NCBI GenBank assembly: GCA_016718825.1
Contig: JADKCL010000073.1
Location: 1 to 64,000, forward strand
Reading direction: 5' to 3'
DNA length: 64,000 nucleotides
Source of the DNA: Bacteroidota bacterium
Lineage (GTDB): Bacteria; Bacteroidota; Bacteroidia; J057; JADKCL01
Positions 1 through 10,700 of the stretch are shown here, piece by piece. The notes beneath the pieces were generated by a model. The model worked only from the letters and a program-made list of their open reading frames with translations, had not been told where the DNA came from and searched no databases. Position numbers and translations under genes: made by a program. Position 1 is the first letter of the stretch; every line of letters begins with the position of its first letter.

Positions 1-399
1 TGTGGATAGCCGTGGATTTGTAGAAGTCCATGGTTCTAGATGTAATGATACCAAGGCCGAAGGCTGTCTTGAACAACCGTCTCGATCACAAACACAAATA
101 CTTCTCGTCGAATTGATGCCGCTTCCTCCTTGTTTTCAAACTGTTCCTTCAACATTTGTATTCCCAGCAAATCGTGTTATCTTCAACCCATTCACCCTCA
201 TGCTCCAATATCAAGTAGGCAAGGCGTATATTCCTTCTCTGTCTTCTATTGATGGTTCAAACGGCGTTTGCGCAGGTACCTGTTCGGTGGCAAGCGGGAC
301 CAGAGGTCTGGCATGGGTCACGTTTTTCCCATGGAAACGCGACGATCGGCAGGGGAATCAATTCCCAAAGGGTGGAGATCCTGATTCCTGAAATTTAAT

Positions 400-1040
400 C
401 TGATGTTGGGCATGCGTGGAACCATGTTGCTGGGCAAACATTGGCTATTCGGAGCGAGTCTGCAATACCAACTGTCGGGGCACACATTTATCGGTTTCTA
501 ACAAGATAACTACATCGATGGAATTCCGGGATACCGTCAGCCGTATGAGACCTTCCATTCGGCAGCGCTACCACAAAAACGGCATTACCCCTCAGCTTGA
601 CTCATCGTTTCGTGATCTTGACCGTGCACCTTTGTTGGATTCGGACACCGGGTCTATTGGATGAATCATTTACGGAGAGTTTGGGCTACGGCATCAGTGG
701 TCTCCCCTGACAAGGTTCATCACTCAACACCGATCCATTTCTTCGCGACTGCTCAAACTTTCATCCTTTGGCAGCGTTTGAAACGCCGGTGGCTTCCGCA
801 GGTGATGTTTACCATGGGGGCAGAAATTGGCGAGCACCTCAGCTTTACCCTCAATGCCGCGGCAGGCAGCTTTGGAATTCCAACATGGGTGAATTTCTCC
901 GATCAATACGCCACCTACCGAAACCGCTGAACTTCGTTTCCGTGTAACGCCATATCCTACCGCCTCTCTGGTAGTTTGCCGATACCCGAATCTCTTGTTG
1001 TCAGTAAAGGTTTTCCAAGTATTGCACCGCCTTTCCTGCA
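400..1040 (+). pseudogene. Frameshifted remnant, possibly an outer-membrane beta-barrel protein
   Basis: No single frame stays open, but native-looking beta-strand segments appear in alternating frames: a stretch around 423-500 reading MLLGKHWLFGASLQYQLSG, and one around 805-925 reading TMGAEIGEHLSFTLNAAAG followed by strands rich in aromatic residues. Alternating hydrophobic/polar strands with Gly and aromatic residues are typical of outer-membrane barrels. Breaks occur near 500 and between 660 and 800. The gene is either decayed or miscalled by several indels. The reverse strand also has short open frames here, so orientation is only moderately supported. Confidence 0.3.
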
Positions 1041-1230
1041 AATGGACTGGCTGAATTTTTGACTTATCATATTGTCTTCTTCACAATGAACAAGCAATTT
1101 TCTTCTCTCTCTTTGTCTTCGTTCTTTGTGCCAAACAGCATCCACCAGGTCCACGCCGCTTGCGAATGGTGAATATCCCATTCTCAAAGGAATGACGTCA
1201 TTAGCGGGAATTCCGCCAACCTCATAAAAG

Positions 1231-2202
1231 TGATGGCGACTGTTGAGCGCAGCGACAAGAGCGCAAATTTACCCTGTCTGCTCACCACCAACGGTCGCTA
1301 CGGCGACGATGCCGATTTTGCCCGCTTTGAAGGCGAAGTATCTTCGCTCCAGTTGACAAGTTAAGGCCTCTGGATGACGCCGACCAAGGGCACACAATTT
1401 GTGCTTGTACTCCTGAAGCGCGGTCATGGAACTCTACGTCACCTTTAAAGGTCTGGACAATGCTCCAGAAATCGACCGTCGTGGTAACGATCGCCCCAAT
1501 GGTGCAAATTTTGCAGATCTCAAAATCGGCCAAAGACCATGCCGACGCGTTGCTTGTGGAAATGAACAACAAACTCGCCACAGCCAACGAAGCTGTCAAG
1601 GTCAAGGTAGCGCAAGAAAAGGCCGCCAAAGGCCGCGCCGCCAAGCAGCCGAAGAAAGAAAATCGCCGACGAAGCCCGCCGCGCTGCGATGCAAAGCCCG
1701 CGAAGAGGCCAATGCCAAAGCAGCGGCCGATAAGGCGCGCCCGCGATCAAGTGCTTATGCGCGGTCGCACTGCAACTATCTCCAAACCGACTTCTGCACC
1801 GGCATCACCGGTATGCAGGCGCGACCAAGTCGCGTTCCAAAGCCTGAAGGCAAAATTTTGCCTGCTGATGATCTCACGGCGCAGGTGATCACGACCTCGC
1901 AGCCACTGAAGTGCTTCTCTTTTTGACTTTGGCATCGTTGAGCTCGCCACAAAAGCAGCAACAACGCACCAGACTTGGCCTTCTACTTGGAGCTCAACAG
2001 CGTCAGACTGCATTCACACTATGAGCGTGTGCTCGCCCTGCTCAAAACCTGCATGACTGAAAGCAAGGATGGCGCTCCATCGACCACGATGGAAGCTACA
2101 CATGGTACAGCGACAAATGCTGGTCAGGGTTGCACAAGAAATTCAACACTACAAACGACAATATCCCTGACAATACTTTGGAGCTGGAAATCGCTCAAAT
2201 AG
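1231..2202 (+). pseudogene. Frameshifted ORF with Ala/Lys/Glu-rich coiled-coil segment
   Basis: The reading shifts frame several times. From 1231 one frame reads MATVERSDKSANLPCLLTTN; after about 1460 another gives a segment with NNKLATANEAVKVKVAQEKA, continuing in pieces with AREEANAKAAADKAR to about 1740. A final piece near 2064-2202 ends in NTTNDNIPDNTLELEIAQI. The middle has the heptad-like A/K/E composition of a long coiled coil. I recognise no family. The tail piece is tryptophan and tyrosine rich and could be an extracellular domain. The frame changes at roughly 1370, 1650, 1700 and 1900 are typical of indel errors or a decayed gene. Confidence 0.35.
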
Positions 2203-2304
2203 TCACAGTTGGGCCTTTTTGGTTCTGACTCTTCAATCAAACAGGCCCTCCAAATCCGGGGGCCTGTTCGTTCGCGGGTATTTTTATTCCAGCGAATGCA
2301 GGAA

Positions 2305-3334
2305 TCAACCGCGCAATCTTGGACGCACCAATAGTCCGGTTTCGTTGAGGTGGCTGTAGCGCTCCAAACAATTTTCAATCAGGTTGCGGATCACGTCGTC
2401 GAAGGAAAGCAATCCCTCGGCAAGAAACGTACTGCAAAATTCAGCGTTTTTCCCGAGGTGCGATTCGGGGGTTAATTCAATGATTTCGAATGTATTGCGG
2501 TTCGTGAGTTTGCCGTCGATGCGCATGTACTCGACCTTGTCGAGGTAATGAAACAACCGCTTGCAAGCTTCAAAGAGGCCATCCCAAATCCCGATCCTTG
2601 ATATTGCGCATGCCAAGGGTATTTTCGGCGACGTATTTGTCATCGAAGGCATACAAATTATGCATCAAAAAGTCTCGTCATTGAGGACGTAACGTTCGCC
2701 CGGCGGCCCATTCACGGATATAATCGCCGTAGCCAATCACAGATGGAAACTTCTTTCCCTGGAGACAAATTCTTCGGCAATGATGGGACCACCAAATTCG
2801 GCGAGGGAGATCGAGCGCGAGGGCGCGGGCAGTCGCGTGGTCGCGCACGAGGTTGCGCTGCGTGATGCCGAGCGACGAACCCTCAAACATAGGCTTTACC
2901 ACCAAGGGAAGGCGCAATTCGTCGATCAAATGCAAATCAGAGGCATCCCGAATGGCAAACGAAGCGGGCGTATCGAGGCCGAAGTCGCGGCAAAGCAACT
3001 TGGTAACGTGTTTGTCATTGCAGATGCTTTTGGCAAAGGCGTCGCCGCCGATGTATTTCAGTCCTGCGGCTTCGCAGATCGCGGGATTGAGGGCGTGGCG
3101 GTTCTTCGAATGGATTCCCTGCCAATACGGAAACACCAAATCCGCGCTGTGTTTGCCGAACGTTGGCGATGAGTTCGGCGGAGAAGTGTACAATTGCACA
3201 TCGTAGCCGGCATCACGAATGCCCTGCGTCATTTCCCTCGACATAGTACCGGTGGATGCGGTCTACTTGGCGGTTGAGCGGGTTGGCTGTGCTTTCGTCG
3301 AAATCAATGTCATCTGGACCAGGACAATTTTCAT
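2305..3334 (-). pseudogene. ATP-grasp ligase, D-Ala-D-Ala ligase-like, with several frameshifts
   Basis: Read on the minus strand from the ATG at 3334, the start is MKIVLVQ; the reading then moves to another frame with IDFDESTANPLNRQVDRIHR and back by about 3230. The central block (3244-2830) carries the family landmarks: VFPYWQG, ALNPAICEAAGLKYIGGD, then LPLVVKPMFEGSSLGI, which matches the ATP-binding P-x-x-VKP-x-x-EGSS-x-G pattern of D-alanine--D-alanine ligases and relatives. It shifts again near 2810 (EFGGPIIAEEFVSGKE lies in a second frame) and near 2690-2660, then runs open to a stop at 2305. Known enzymes ligate D-Ala or other amino acids with ATP. Here at least four indels break the gene, yet sequence on both sides of each still looks native, so these are recent mutations or sequencing errors. 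Confidence 0.6.
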
Positions 3335-3566
3335 TGCGTTTTTGCGCCTCGGCGGGGGGTTATTGGTGAATCAAACGGAATGGAAGAACACCAAACGAAT
3401 TCGGTCCCATCCAATCAAGGCCAATAATCTGCAAAAGATCGCAAAGATTCAATTTTGATTTGTGTAGCAGCTATTTCGTTTCACGAGACACAAAGGCACG
3501 AAGACTTGAAGCGATTGACTTTGTGTCTTTCTAGCCTTCGTGGCAAAAAATCAAACCAAATGAAAA

Positions 3567-4313
3567 TCAGTTGGCTTTGGGAGCGACGGGACCAAAGCTT
3601 TTTGCCTTGACGATTGCTTCCTTGCTTGCTTTGACTGGCTGCTCGAGCAATGCGGCCTTTTCTTCGACCTGCTTGATGAGCGCCTCTTTGGTGGCGATGA
3701 TGGTTTTGTCGGCTTTCGGATCGGCCTTCATCACTTCCACTTGGGTCTTTACAGCCTTGATTTGGTCCTTTGCAGAAACGACATGGACTTCTTCAGCAGC
3801 GACGACCACTTCGGCAGTTTCCGTGACTACTTTGTTTTGACGCTTCTTCGGCGCGTTGCTGACCAAAATCACGGCCTTCAAGGGTCTTTTCTTTGCCGTA
3901 AGCACTGCCTTGACCATTGTTTTCCTTGACCTTGTCGGGCTTGGAACCGTGGGCATCATTGGCATCGTGCGAACCGGATCCGCCGGAGCCTTCGTCGCCT
4001 TTTTCCTTGGAACCTTGGTTGCCATTGTTCTTTGGATCCTTGATATCCGACTTCGAACCCTGCTTGCCATCCTGTGGATCAGAATGGGTGCTCACTCCAA
4101 CTCACGGCGGGTTTGCCATCTGTCGCCGTCCGAAGGCTTGCCCAATTGCGTAGGTTTTCGGTAGTGGCGCCACCGCTGCGGTCAGTAGGATTGCCAGTTT
4201 CCTTGATTTCTTTTGTCATTGCCTTTGCCTTGACTGTTGCCTTGCGCAACGAGGTTGCCCATCAGCAACATGCCGATTGCCAAGCTCAATGTATATTTTA
4301 CTGTCGATTTCAT
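3567..4313 (-). pseudogene. Exported Gly/Lys-rich low-complexity protein, frameshifted
   Basis: An ATG at 4313 opens a clear signal peptide (MKSTVKYTLSLAIGMLLMGN, then LVAQG), followed by a GNSQGKGND-type tract. The frame breaks around 4190. Two overlapping frames then cover 4095-3567: one is Gly/Ser/Asp/Lys-rich (repeated KGSKSD- and GSGGSG-like text, 4095-3850); the other ends as an Ala/Lys/Val-rich helical tail (KADKTIIATKEALIKQVEEK) to the stop at 3567. The protein is probably a secreted or periplasmic disordered protein with a coiled-coil tail. No family is recognised. The precise joins cannot be fixed without reads. Confidence 0.5.
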
Positions 4314-4336
4314 CGTTTTCAAATTCAGAGGGTAAA

Positions 4337-4542
4337 TCAATTTTCGTTCAGGATTTTCAAGAGGGAATCCAATTCGCGGGAGGTTTTTTCTGCTGCAGCC
4401 TTGGTGGAATCCACGGCATAGTTGGCAGCCTCAATTTGGAGAATCTCCTGTTTGGCCTTTCCTGCTCTTCGGCAGATGGACCGCAACCCACAAAAGCCAA
4501 AAGGCCGCAGGCAGCAACAAACATCAAACTAGCTTTTTTCAT
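4337..4542 (-). pseudogene. Small lipoprotein with one frameshift
   Basis: The ATG at 4542 starts a textbook lipoprotein signal, MKKASLMFVAACGLLAFVGC, with the lipobox cysteine at residue 20, then GPSAEEQE. The open frame continues to 4357 with an un-native tail, but the neighbouring frame from about 4470 reads KAKQEILQIEAANYAVDST and ends KILNEN with a stop at 4337. That continuation is helical and acidic/basic like other tiny Bacteroidota lipoproteins, so one base has been lost or gained near 4470. Intact length would be about 68 residues. The function is unknown. Confidence 0.6.
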
Positions 4543-4661
4543 TTTTTGAATGACTTTAATTCAATTTGGCTGCAAAGATAGTGGATTCCGTGTTGTTGGG
4601 AATGATTTTCGGATGGGATGGGATGTTTTATTCGTGTAAGATTTCACTTTTCAGGTAGGCG

Positions 4662-4904
4662 CCCCGTCATGTCGACCGGAATCCTCAAGGAGCATAGCGA
4701 CGCAGAGGATGGAGCGGAGACATCTACCACAGATACACGCACGCAATCACCACCCCGTCATGTCGACCGGAATTCCAGGAGCGGAGCGATGCAGAGGATG
4801 AGCGGTGACATCTGGAACGCGAAAACCCGGCGCTGCTGGGCGGACAGCAACCACCGCCTTTTCGTTCGGCTGCTTCGCTCTGCCTCCACTCCGGTCGACA
4901 TGAC
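4662..4904. repeat. Dispersed-repeat patch: two direct copies plus an inverted fragment
   Basis: Two related units start with CCCCGTCATGTCGACCGGAA, at 4662 and 4753. Both continue with GGAGC/GCGATGCAGAGGAT-type text and end in GACATCT at 4725 and 4813. A reversed piece, CCGGTCGACATGAC, lies at 4891-4904. The stretch 4543-4911 holds no gene I can support. The pattern looks like an interspersed non-coding repeat family. The inverted piece could let the region fold. Confidence 0.6.
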
Positions 4905-4911
4905 AAGCCCC

Positions 4912-5478
4912 TCAAACCCGCACACCAGAAATTTCCTTCACATCCCCGGGCTGCATGTCGCCCAGTTTGAGGGTATGCAGGCGCCACCGCACGAGTCGCA
5001 GGGTCGGAAAGCCAATGGCAGCGGTCATTTTCCGCACTTGGCGGTTTTTGCCTTCCTTGATCGTGATCGACAGCCAACAATCGGGAATCGTCGCCCGTAC
5101 GCGAATGGGCGGGATACGCGCAGGCAAATCAGGCGCAGGTTCGAGCCGGCGCACCGTCGCAGGCAGGGTATAATAACGCTCCTTCTTCACCGTAATGTCC
5201 ACTCCGCGGCGTAATTTTTCCAAGGCACCTTCGTTGGGAATTCCCTCCACTTGCACCCAATATTCCTTTTCGATTTTTTGCCCCAGCAATACCGCATTCA
5301 TTTTGGGATCATTCGTCAGGAGCAACAGCCCCTCGCTGTCTTCGTCCAGCCGCCCGACGGGATAAACATCCTTGGGAAAATCATGCAGCTCCGCCAACGT
5401 CCGTTTGGAAGGGTCATCCGTGGAGAACTGACTCAAGACGCCGTAAGGCTTGTAGATGAGGAAATAGCGGTGGGACAT
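4912..5478 (-). CDS. rluE: RluE-type 23S rRNA pseudouridine synthase
   Basis: This single-domain enzyme of the RsuA/RluB/E/F group converts a uridine in ribosomal RNA to pseudouridine. The translation opens MSHRYFLIYKPYGVLSQFS (YKPYGV is typical) and carries the family catalytic loop VGRLDEDSEGLLLLTND, whose Asp is the expected nucleophile. The late NRQVRKM block is also characteristic of this family. Length is 188 residues, matching the short RluE branch without an N-terminal S4 domain. I chose the ATG at 5478 over a codon four residues upstream because it gives the usual MSHR-YF start. The gene is intact, unlike its upstream-window neighbours. Which uridine it modifies cannot be read from sequence. 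Confidence 0.85.
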   Translation of the reverse strand: MSHRYFLIYKPYGVLSQFSTDDPSKRTLAELHDFPKDVYPVGRLDEDSEGLLLLTNDPKMNAVLLGQKIEKEYWVQVEGIPNEGALEKLRRGVDITVKKERYYTLPATVRRLEPAPDLPARIPPIRVRATIPDCWLSITIKEGKNRQVRKMTAAIGFPTLRLVRWRLHTLKLGDMQPGDVKEISGVRV

Positions 5479-5543
5479 GCGACCAATCAAGCAAATTAAC
5501 CGCTGCGAAGGTCGGGAATTTCTGGCAAATTCTGCCGAATGCC

Positions 5544-7087
5544 TTACCGCACGACCACAATTCGTCTGACAGCCATTGTCCTACCCAAGCCTTCGATTTG
5601 CAGGTGGTGAAGGCCGGCGGGGAGTTTTGAGACCTCGACTTGCTGGCTTTGGCTACCCGCGACAAGGGTCGTTTCTGCTTCGAATTCGCCGAGGCTGTTC
5701 AAAATGCGGACTTGAAGCGGCGTTTTTGCAACCGCTGACAATCGCAAGGTAATCACATCGGAGGCCGGATTGGGTGCGATCGAAAAAAGGGATGTTCCTG
5801 GTGATTCGAGCCCGATTATCGTGCTCAGGTCGCGGCAGGTTCCCCAGGATTCCGAACCCTTTTCGAAGCAATACAGGCGCAGCCAAGCGTAGCCGCCGAC
5901 GGAACTGTAGGTAGATTCGATTTCTCCGAGCCCGTTGGCGAAGCTCTGCGACCAAGCGGCATCCATCGGAATCATTGCATTGGCGCAGGAATCGTAGAAA
6001 GTAGTCTTGAGAAAATCCATTCGAATACGTCCATTGGTCCCGCCATCGTGCGCATCCCGTTTTGGCAATAGTCGCTCAAAAGGGTTTTGACAGCGGGATT
6101 GTGTTGGTAGGGCAACAGTCCGAGGCGAAGGTAGGCCACTGAATCAAACGAAATTGTATCCGGCGCAGGTGCTATATAATTGGTATCCATGGCTTGGGCG
6201 GCGAATTGATAAAACTGAAGCTGCTCCTGCATCACGGCATAGGCAAATCGGCTGCCGGGGACTTGGGCATTCACCACCGTGCTGAAATAGCCGCTGTCGG
6301 TGGCTGGAAAACTCAATTCGCTGTAACGGTAACCAAAATGTTCGCCGGGATCCCAATCAAAAATTTGGGCATAATCGGGAAGTGCGCCTCCCAAACCCAA
6401 GGCAGGCAAGCCCCAAAGTTCGAAGGCCGGAAACTCCACCAAGCCCCCGAAATTGACAAAGGGCAGGAAGGAAAAAGTCTCCACGAATCCATGCGTGCGG
6501 CTCAACGCAAGATGTTTGCCCGTCGAAAGCGAAATGTACTTAACCGAATCCGGAACGCCCAAAACGGTGCGGAAGACGATGCTGTCCACCTGCGCCGTCA
6601 CCGCGCCTTGCCAAATCCAGGAATTGCCGATGGCTGCCCGCGTTTCCAACCGAAAGCTGTCTCCCCGACTGCTGACGAACAGGCAAACACCGTCTGGAAA
6701 TTCCAACATCTTCCGGCCGAAACAATGGTCCTGTTCCAACGCGTAAGAACCTGTGATTGAGCCCAAAACCGATCCGCCGCACGTCAATTGGCTATCCGAA
6801 GGCGTCACAGGTCGGTCCATGCGGTAAAAATAATGGGCCATCGCCGCGCCTTCAACCACGACCGAATCCATATTCGCCGCAAAAAACCAAGTATCGGCAC
6901 TTCCTTGCTGACTGAAAGTATAAAGATGCGGCCCATTCGCAGGAAATGGATGCCAAGTTTGGGATTGGAGCGTGGTTGCGGGGAATAGGACAACGAGCAT
7001 TCCTAGCAACCTTAAGCAGCGCGATTTCCAGTGCGTATTCTTTTTTGCAATTGGTTGAATGTACAAGTTTTGGAGGGATATCCTCAA
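5544..7087 (-). pseudogene. T9SS-secreted protein split by one frameshift
   Basis: Two minus-strand frames join near 6010-6030. The upstream frame (7087-5972) has a signal-like segment (RLLGMLVVLFPATTLQSQ) and about 330 residues of secreted beta-rich sequence. The downstream frame (about 6068-5544) continues MDFLKTTFYDSCANAM and finishes in a T9SS C-terminal sorting domain: SIAPNPASDVITLRLS, then a GLHHLQI strand, ending RRIVVVR. The last residues of the upstream frame look artificial, so one indel breaks an otherwise complete gene of about 500 codons. The start is uncertain: the frame opens with TTG at 7087, another TTG lies 15 bases on, and the first ATG is at 7000. Its substrate and role are unknown; it is probably a surface-attached or secreted protein. 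Confidence 0.65.
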
Positions 7088-7140
7088 TGGGTTGGGGGTT
7101 TGAAGGATGGGAAGCGGTTTGAAGCTGTGGGAGGCTGTTT

Positions 7141-7200
7141 TAGAATTTCGGCAAAGCCTTCGGAAATGTCAAGCCTTGAGGATGGTGCCGTTGGGGTTAC
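7141..7200 (-). repeat. Diverged partial copy of the small gene at 7363-7638
   Basis: About 55 bases here align with 7525-7583: both contain CGGAAATGTCAAG and GATGGTGCCGTTGGGGT. On the minus strand they encode the same core, RLDIS(D/E)GFAEI, but this copy is out of frame around the join. It looks like a remnant of a tandem duplication. Confidence 0.55.
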
Positions 7201-7308
7201 AAGTCAAAATTGTCATTCCTTCGTGTACAGAATTTGCTCCGACCTTTATTTGGGAGATGAGCTAGAAAACGAACCAGGTTAATTCCATTTCAGCGATCAA
7301 CTGTTCGA

Positions 7309-7354
7309 AGAACCCCCGGGGGCCCCCGCCCCCGCCGCCGGGCCGCCGCCCCCC
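7309..7354. other. G/C-only low-complexity block
   Basis: Starting after GAA at 7309, almost fifty bases are purely C and G in runs (CCCCCGGGGGCCCCC, then GCC/CCG steps). Nothing else in the window resembles it. It lies between the two diverged half-copies of the small gene. It may be an assembly or gap-filling artefact rather than genomic sequence. Confidence 0.7.
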
Positions 7355-7362
7355 TTACACTT

Positions 7363-7638
7363 TCAATTCTTGCCAAGTACACGACTGCCTGACTTTTTAT
7401 AATTGACTGAAATCCAATCGTCAAAAAATGGAAAACTCATGTTTTGGTCTCCCATTCGAATCACGAAGCCAGATTGCCAGCCATGGACCAATGAATTGGC
7501 ATTTCGATTCATCGTCCCATTTTGAGTAATTTCCGCAAAACCGTCGGAAATGTCAAGTCTCAGAATGGTGCCGTTGGGGTCGATCACCATCCCGCCGATA
7601 AAAAATTCCACCCGCGTCGGACCGTTTGCAGGAATCAC
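7363..7638 (-). CDS. Small protein of unknown function, probably N-terminally truncated
   Basis: The frame reads VIPANGPTRVEFFIGG, DPNGTILRLDISDGFAEITQ, then SLVHGWQSGFVIRMGDQ and FPFFDDWISVNY, and stops at 7363. It begins at a GTG; the same frame stays open upstream with plausible sequence (IPAFRLRLTNGNFFPK) but has no ATG before it meets the sortilin gene. The native protein may therefore be longer, or the 5' end may be lost. Its core is duplicated at 7141-7200. It is beta-rich with no recognised domain. It follows the sortilin-like gene on the same strand and may be co-transcribed. Confidence 0.45.
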   Translation of the reverse strand: MIPANGPTRVEFFIGGMVIDPNGTILRLDISDGFAEITQNGTMNRNANSLVHGWQSGFVIRMGDQNMSFPFFDDWISVNYKKSGSRVLGKN

Positions 7639-7732
7639 CTTGGGGAAAAAATTGCCGTTCGTAAGCCGAAGCCTAAACGCTGGGATGGGCTGACAAACAG
7701 CTATTACCGCGTTGTGCCGACAACAGCTGATA

Positions 7733-10700
7733 CTAATCCATTTTTACCGGCACAAAATCCAGAAACAGTGGCACTTTTGCGGCTTCCATGCGTTGTCGAT
7801 AAGTTTTCCATTCGTTTTCGAGGAAGTGGTTGATGCGGGTGACGGTGCGCCGCACCTCGGCGTCGAGTTGACGCAATGCCAGGTCCGCGTTGCCACCCGG
7901 CGGCGAATAGAGCGGCTCCACGAGTCCGGCGACTGTGTAGAAACGGTCTACCATCTGCTGCGTGAGGTGCTCGAGGCCCTTTTGGTTCTCGGGGTCGAGA
8001 TATACTTCCATCAAATTGCGGATGCTGTCCCGCACGGGTTTGCCGACCTTTTTGAGGGAATCCCGCAGGGTGTCGCCGACATTTTCCAGCAATTTTTCAT
8101 AACGGTCCATCATCTCGCGCGCGTCGCGCACCTGCTCGAAAGCTTGCGTTCCTTTCCGAACAAGCCGCAAGTAATCCGCCACTTTTGCTTCCCTCAGGGC
8201 CACTTTTTCACGGTCATAAACAATCCTTGGATCGGGCAAAATCTGAAAATTGCTGCTGTCTTTGAGGGCGCCATGCAACACTACAGCCTTGTATTGTCCG
8301 GGTGGCATGTCGGGTCCACCGGGAATTTCCAGTTGCCGTGGAAACTTGTTGTATTTCGGGAAATAGCTGCCGTTCCGGTCAAACTGCCAGCGAAATTCAA
8401 AAAATCCGGTGTCGGCTTTGGTGGAATGGGTTCGGACCGAATCGCCTGCCAAGGTCAAGATATGGATTCGGACCATGTTTTTAGGTGTGACTTCGCCGGG
8501 GCCGCGGTCGGGTTTTGGGGGCTCAACCTCCGTTGTTTTTTTCTTTTCCCCCTTCGAATCAGCATTTTCCTTCTTCGCATCAGCCGTTTTGGCCTTGGGG
8601 AATGCCGCTTCGCCACCCGGTGATTTCAGATAAACTTGAAGATTGGCGCCCCTACCGCGATTTCCACCCCCAAAATCTGCCGCACCATTGTACCGGAATC
8701 CATCTACGGAGCGGTATTCAGCCGCAATGGCATCTTGGATTGGAAGCAAGTAAAACTCCTTTTCCAGCAGGGATTTACCTTCTTTGGCGAGCATTCTCAA
8801 GCTGCGAATGTCGTCGATCATCCAAACCGCGCGGCCAAATGTAGCGATGATGAGGTCGTGTTCGCGGGGATGAATTTTGAGGTCGTTGACGGGAACTGAG
8901 GGAAAATCGTTTTTCCACTTCGTCCAATTTTCGCCGGCGTCGATGCTGACGTAAAGGCCGTGGTCGGTTCCAAGGAACAAAAGGCCTTCAGCGACAGGAT
9001 CTTGCACGATGCTCAGGCAATGGCCGCTGACCTTTTTGCCGTCCGCAATCCGGCGCCAAGTCGCCCCGAAATCGCGGGTATGGTAGGCATAAGGCTCCCA
9101 ATTGTTGCGGCGGTAATCGTTAAGAATGACAAAGGCTTCGCCCACATTGATTTTGCTGACTTCAATTTGCGGAATCCACGCGCCTTTGGGTGCATCGGGC
9201 AATTTCCCGATCAAATTCGTCCAGTTTTGCCCGCCGTCGCGAGTCAATTGCAGGTTACCATCGTCTGTGCCCACCCAAATCAGGCCCTTTTGCAACGGAC
9301 TCGGCGCAATCGCCAATATTGTGGTGTAGTTTTCCGCGGTGGTCGCATCCAATGTCAAGCCTCCACTTTTGGCTTGCTTTTGTTTGGTGCTGTCGTTGGT
9401 GGTCAAATCCGGTGAAAGGAGCTGCCAACTTGCGCCTGCGTCGGTGCTATGGTGCAAAAATTGGCTCCCATAATAAAGCCCGTTGTCGTTGTGGGGATCC
9501 AAGGCCAAACCCGCATTCCAATTGAACCTCAAGGCCTTGCCCTCAGGATGAATGGGCCGAATGTCAATGCTTTCGCCCGTTATTTTGTTCACACGACGCA
9601 CAAATCCGCCTTGCGACATGGCATACACGACCTGCGGATCATTGCGCTTGGCGGCGACATCAAATCCGTCCCCAAACATCACCTCCCGCCAATGGTAATT
9701 GCGAATGCCGCCTTCGGCCCAAACCTCCGAAGGCCCGACGTAACTGCCGTTGTCTTGCAGGCCGCCCATGATGTTGTAGGGCACCTGCATATCGTAATCG
9801 ACGTGGTAAAACTGCCCGAGCGGCAGGTTCTCGACCAAGGCCCAAGACTTGCCGCCATCCCGCGAAATGGCTATGCCGCCATCGTTGCCATCGATCAGAA
9901 ATTCGGGATTATTCGGATCGATCCAAAAGGCATGGTGATCAGGATGAACGCCCGAAAAACTCACCAATTGCGTAAAACTTTTTGCACCGTCTTCGCTATA
10001 GGAAATCGTACTCCAGAGGTTGTAAACGCGGTTTTCATTCTGCGGATCAACAAAAATTTCGGCATAATAAAAGGGGCGGTTGCCAATGTCATTTTCAGCG
10101 CGCTTTTTCCAGTTGAATCCGCCGTCGTCGCTGCGGTAAAAGGCTGTGGCACTGGATTCAATGAGGGCATAAACGACATTGGGTTTGGAGCGGGAAAATG
10201 CCAAGCCCATTCGGCCCAATTTGCCCGCAGGAAGGCCGTTTTTTTCCGTTTGTTGCTGCCAAGTTTTGCCTCCGTCGAGGGTCATGTACAGGCCCGAACC
10301 TTTGCCGCCCGAGGTAAAAAACCAAGGTTCGCGATGATATTCCCACATCGCAGCGAGCAGCTTGTTGGGATTGCTCGGGTCGATGACCAATTCGGCGCAA
10401 CCCGTTGTGTCATTCACATAGAGGATCTTCTCCCATTTTAATCCACCATCGATGGTTTTGAAAACGCCACGATCCGCATTAGGTCCCCAAGCCGAACCGA
10501 GTGCTGCGACGTAAACGACATTTTCATTGTTGGGATCGACGATGATGCGGTGAATGGTTTTGGTGTTTTCGAGGCCCATCATCTGCCAAGTGCGACCCGC
10601 ATCGAGGCTTTTGTAGATGCCCTTGCCGCTGTTTTGCGAATTCCGCGGATTGCCTTCGCCCGTTCCTGCCCAAATCACGCTTGGATTTTGTTGGGTAACC

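Noticed and set aside
7712..8623. 303-residue plus-strand open frame
   Set aside because: It is opposite the 3' part of the sortilin-like gene and has shadow-type composition.
9449..10441. 330-residue plus-strand open frame
   Set aside because: It lies wholly opposite the sortilin-like gene, whose Asp-box repeats are unmistakable.
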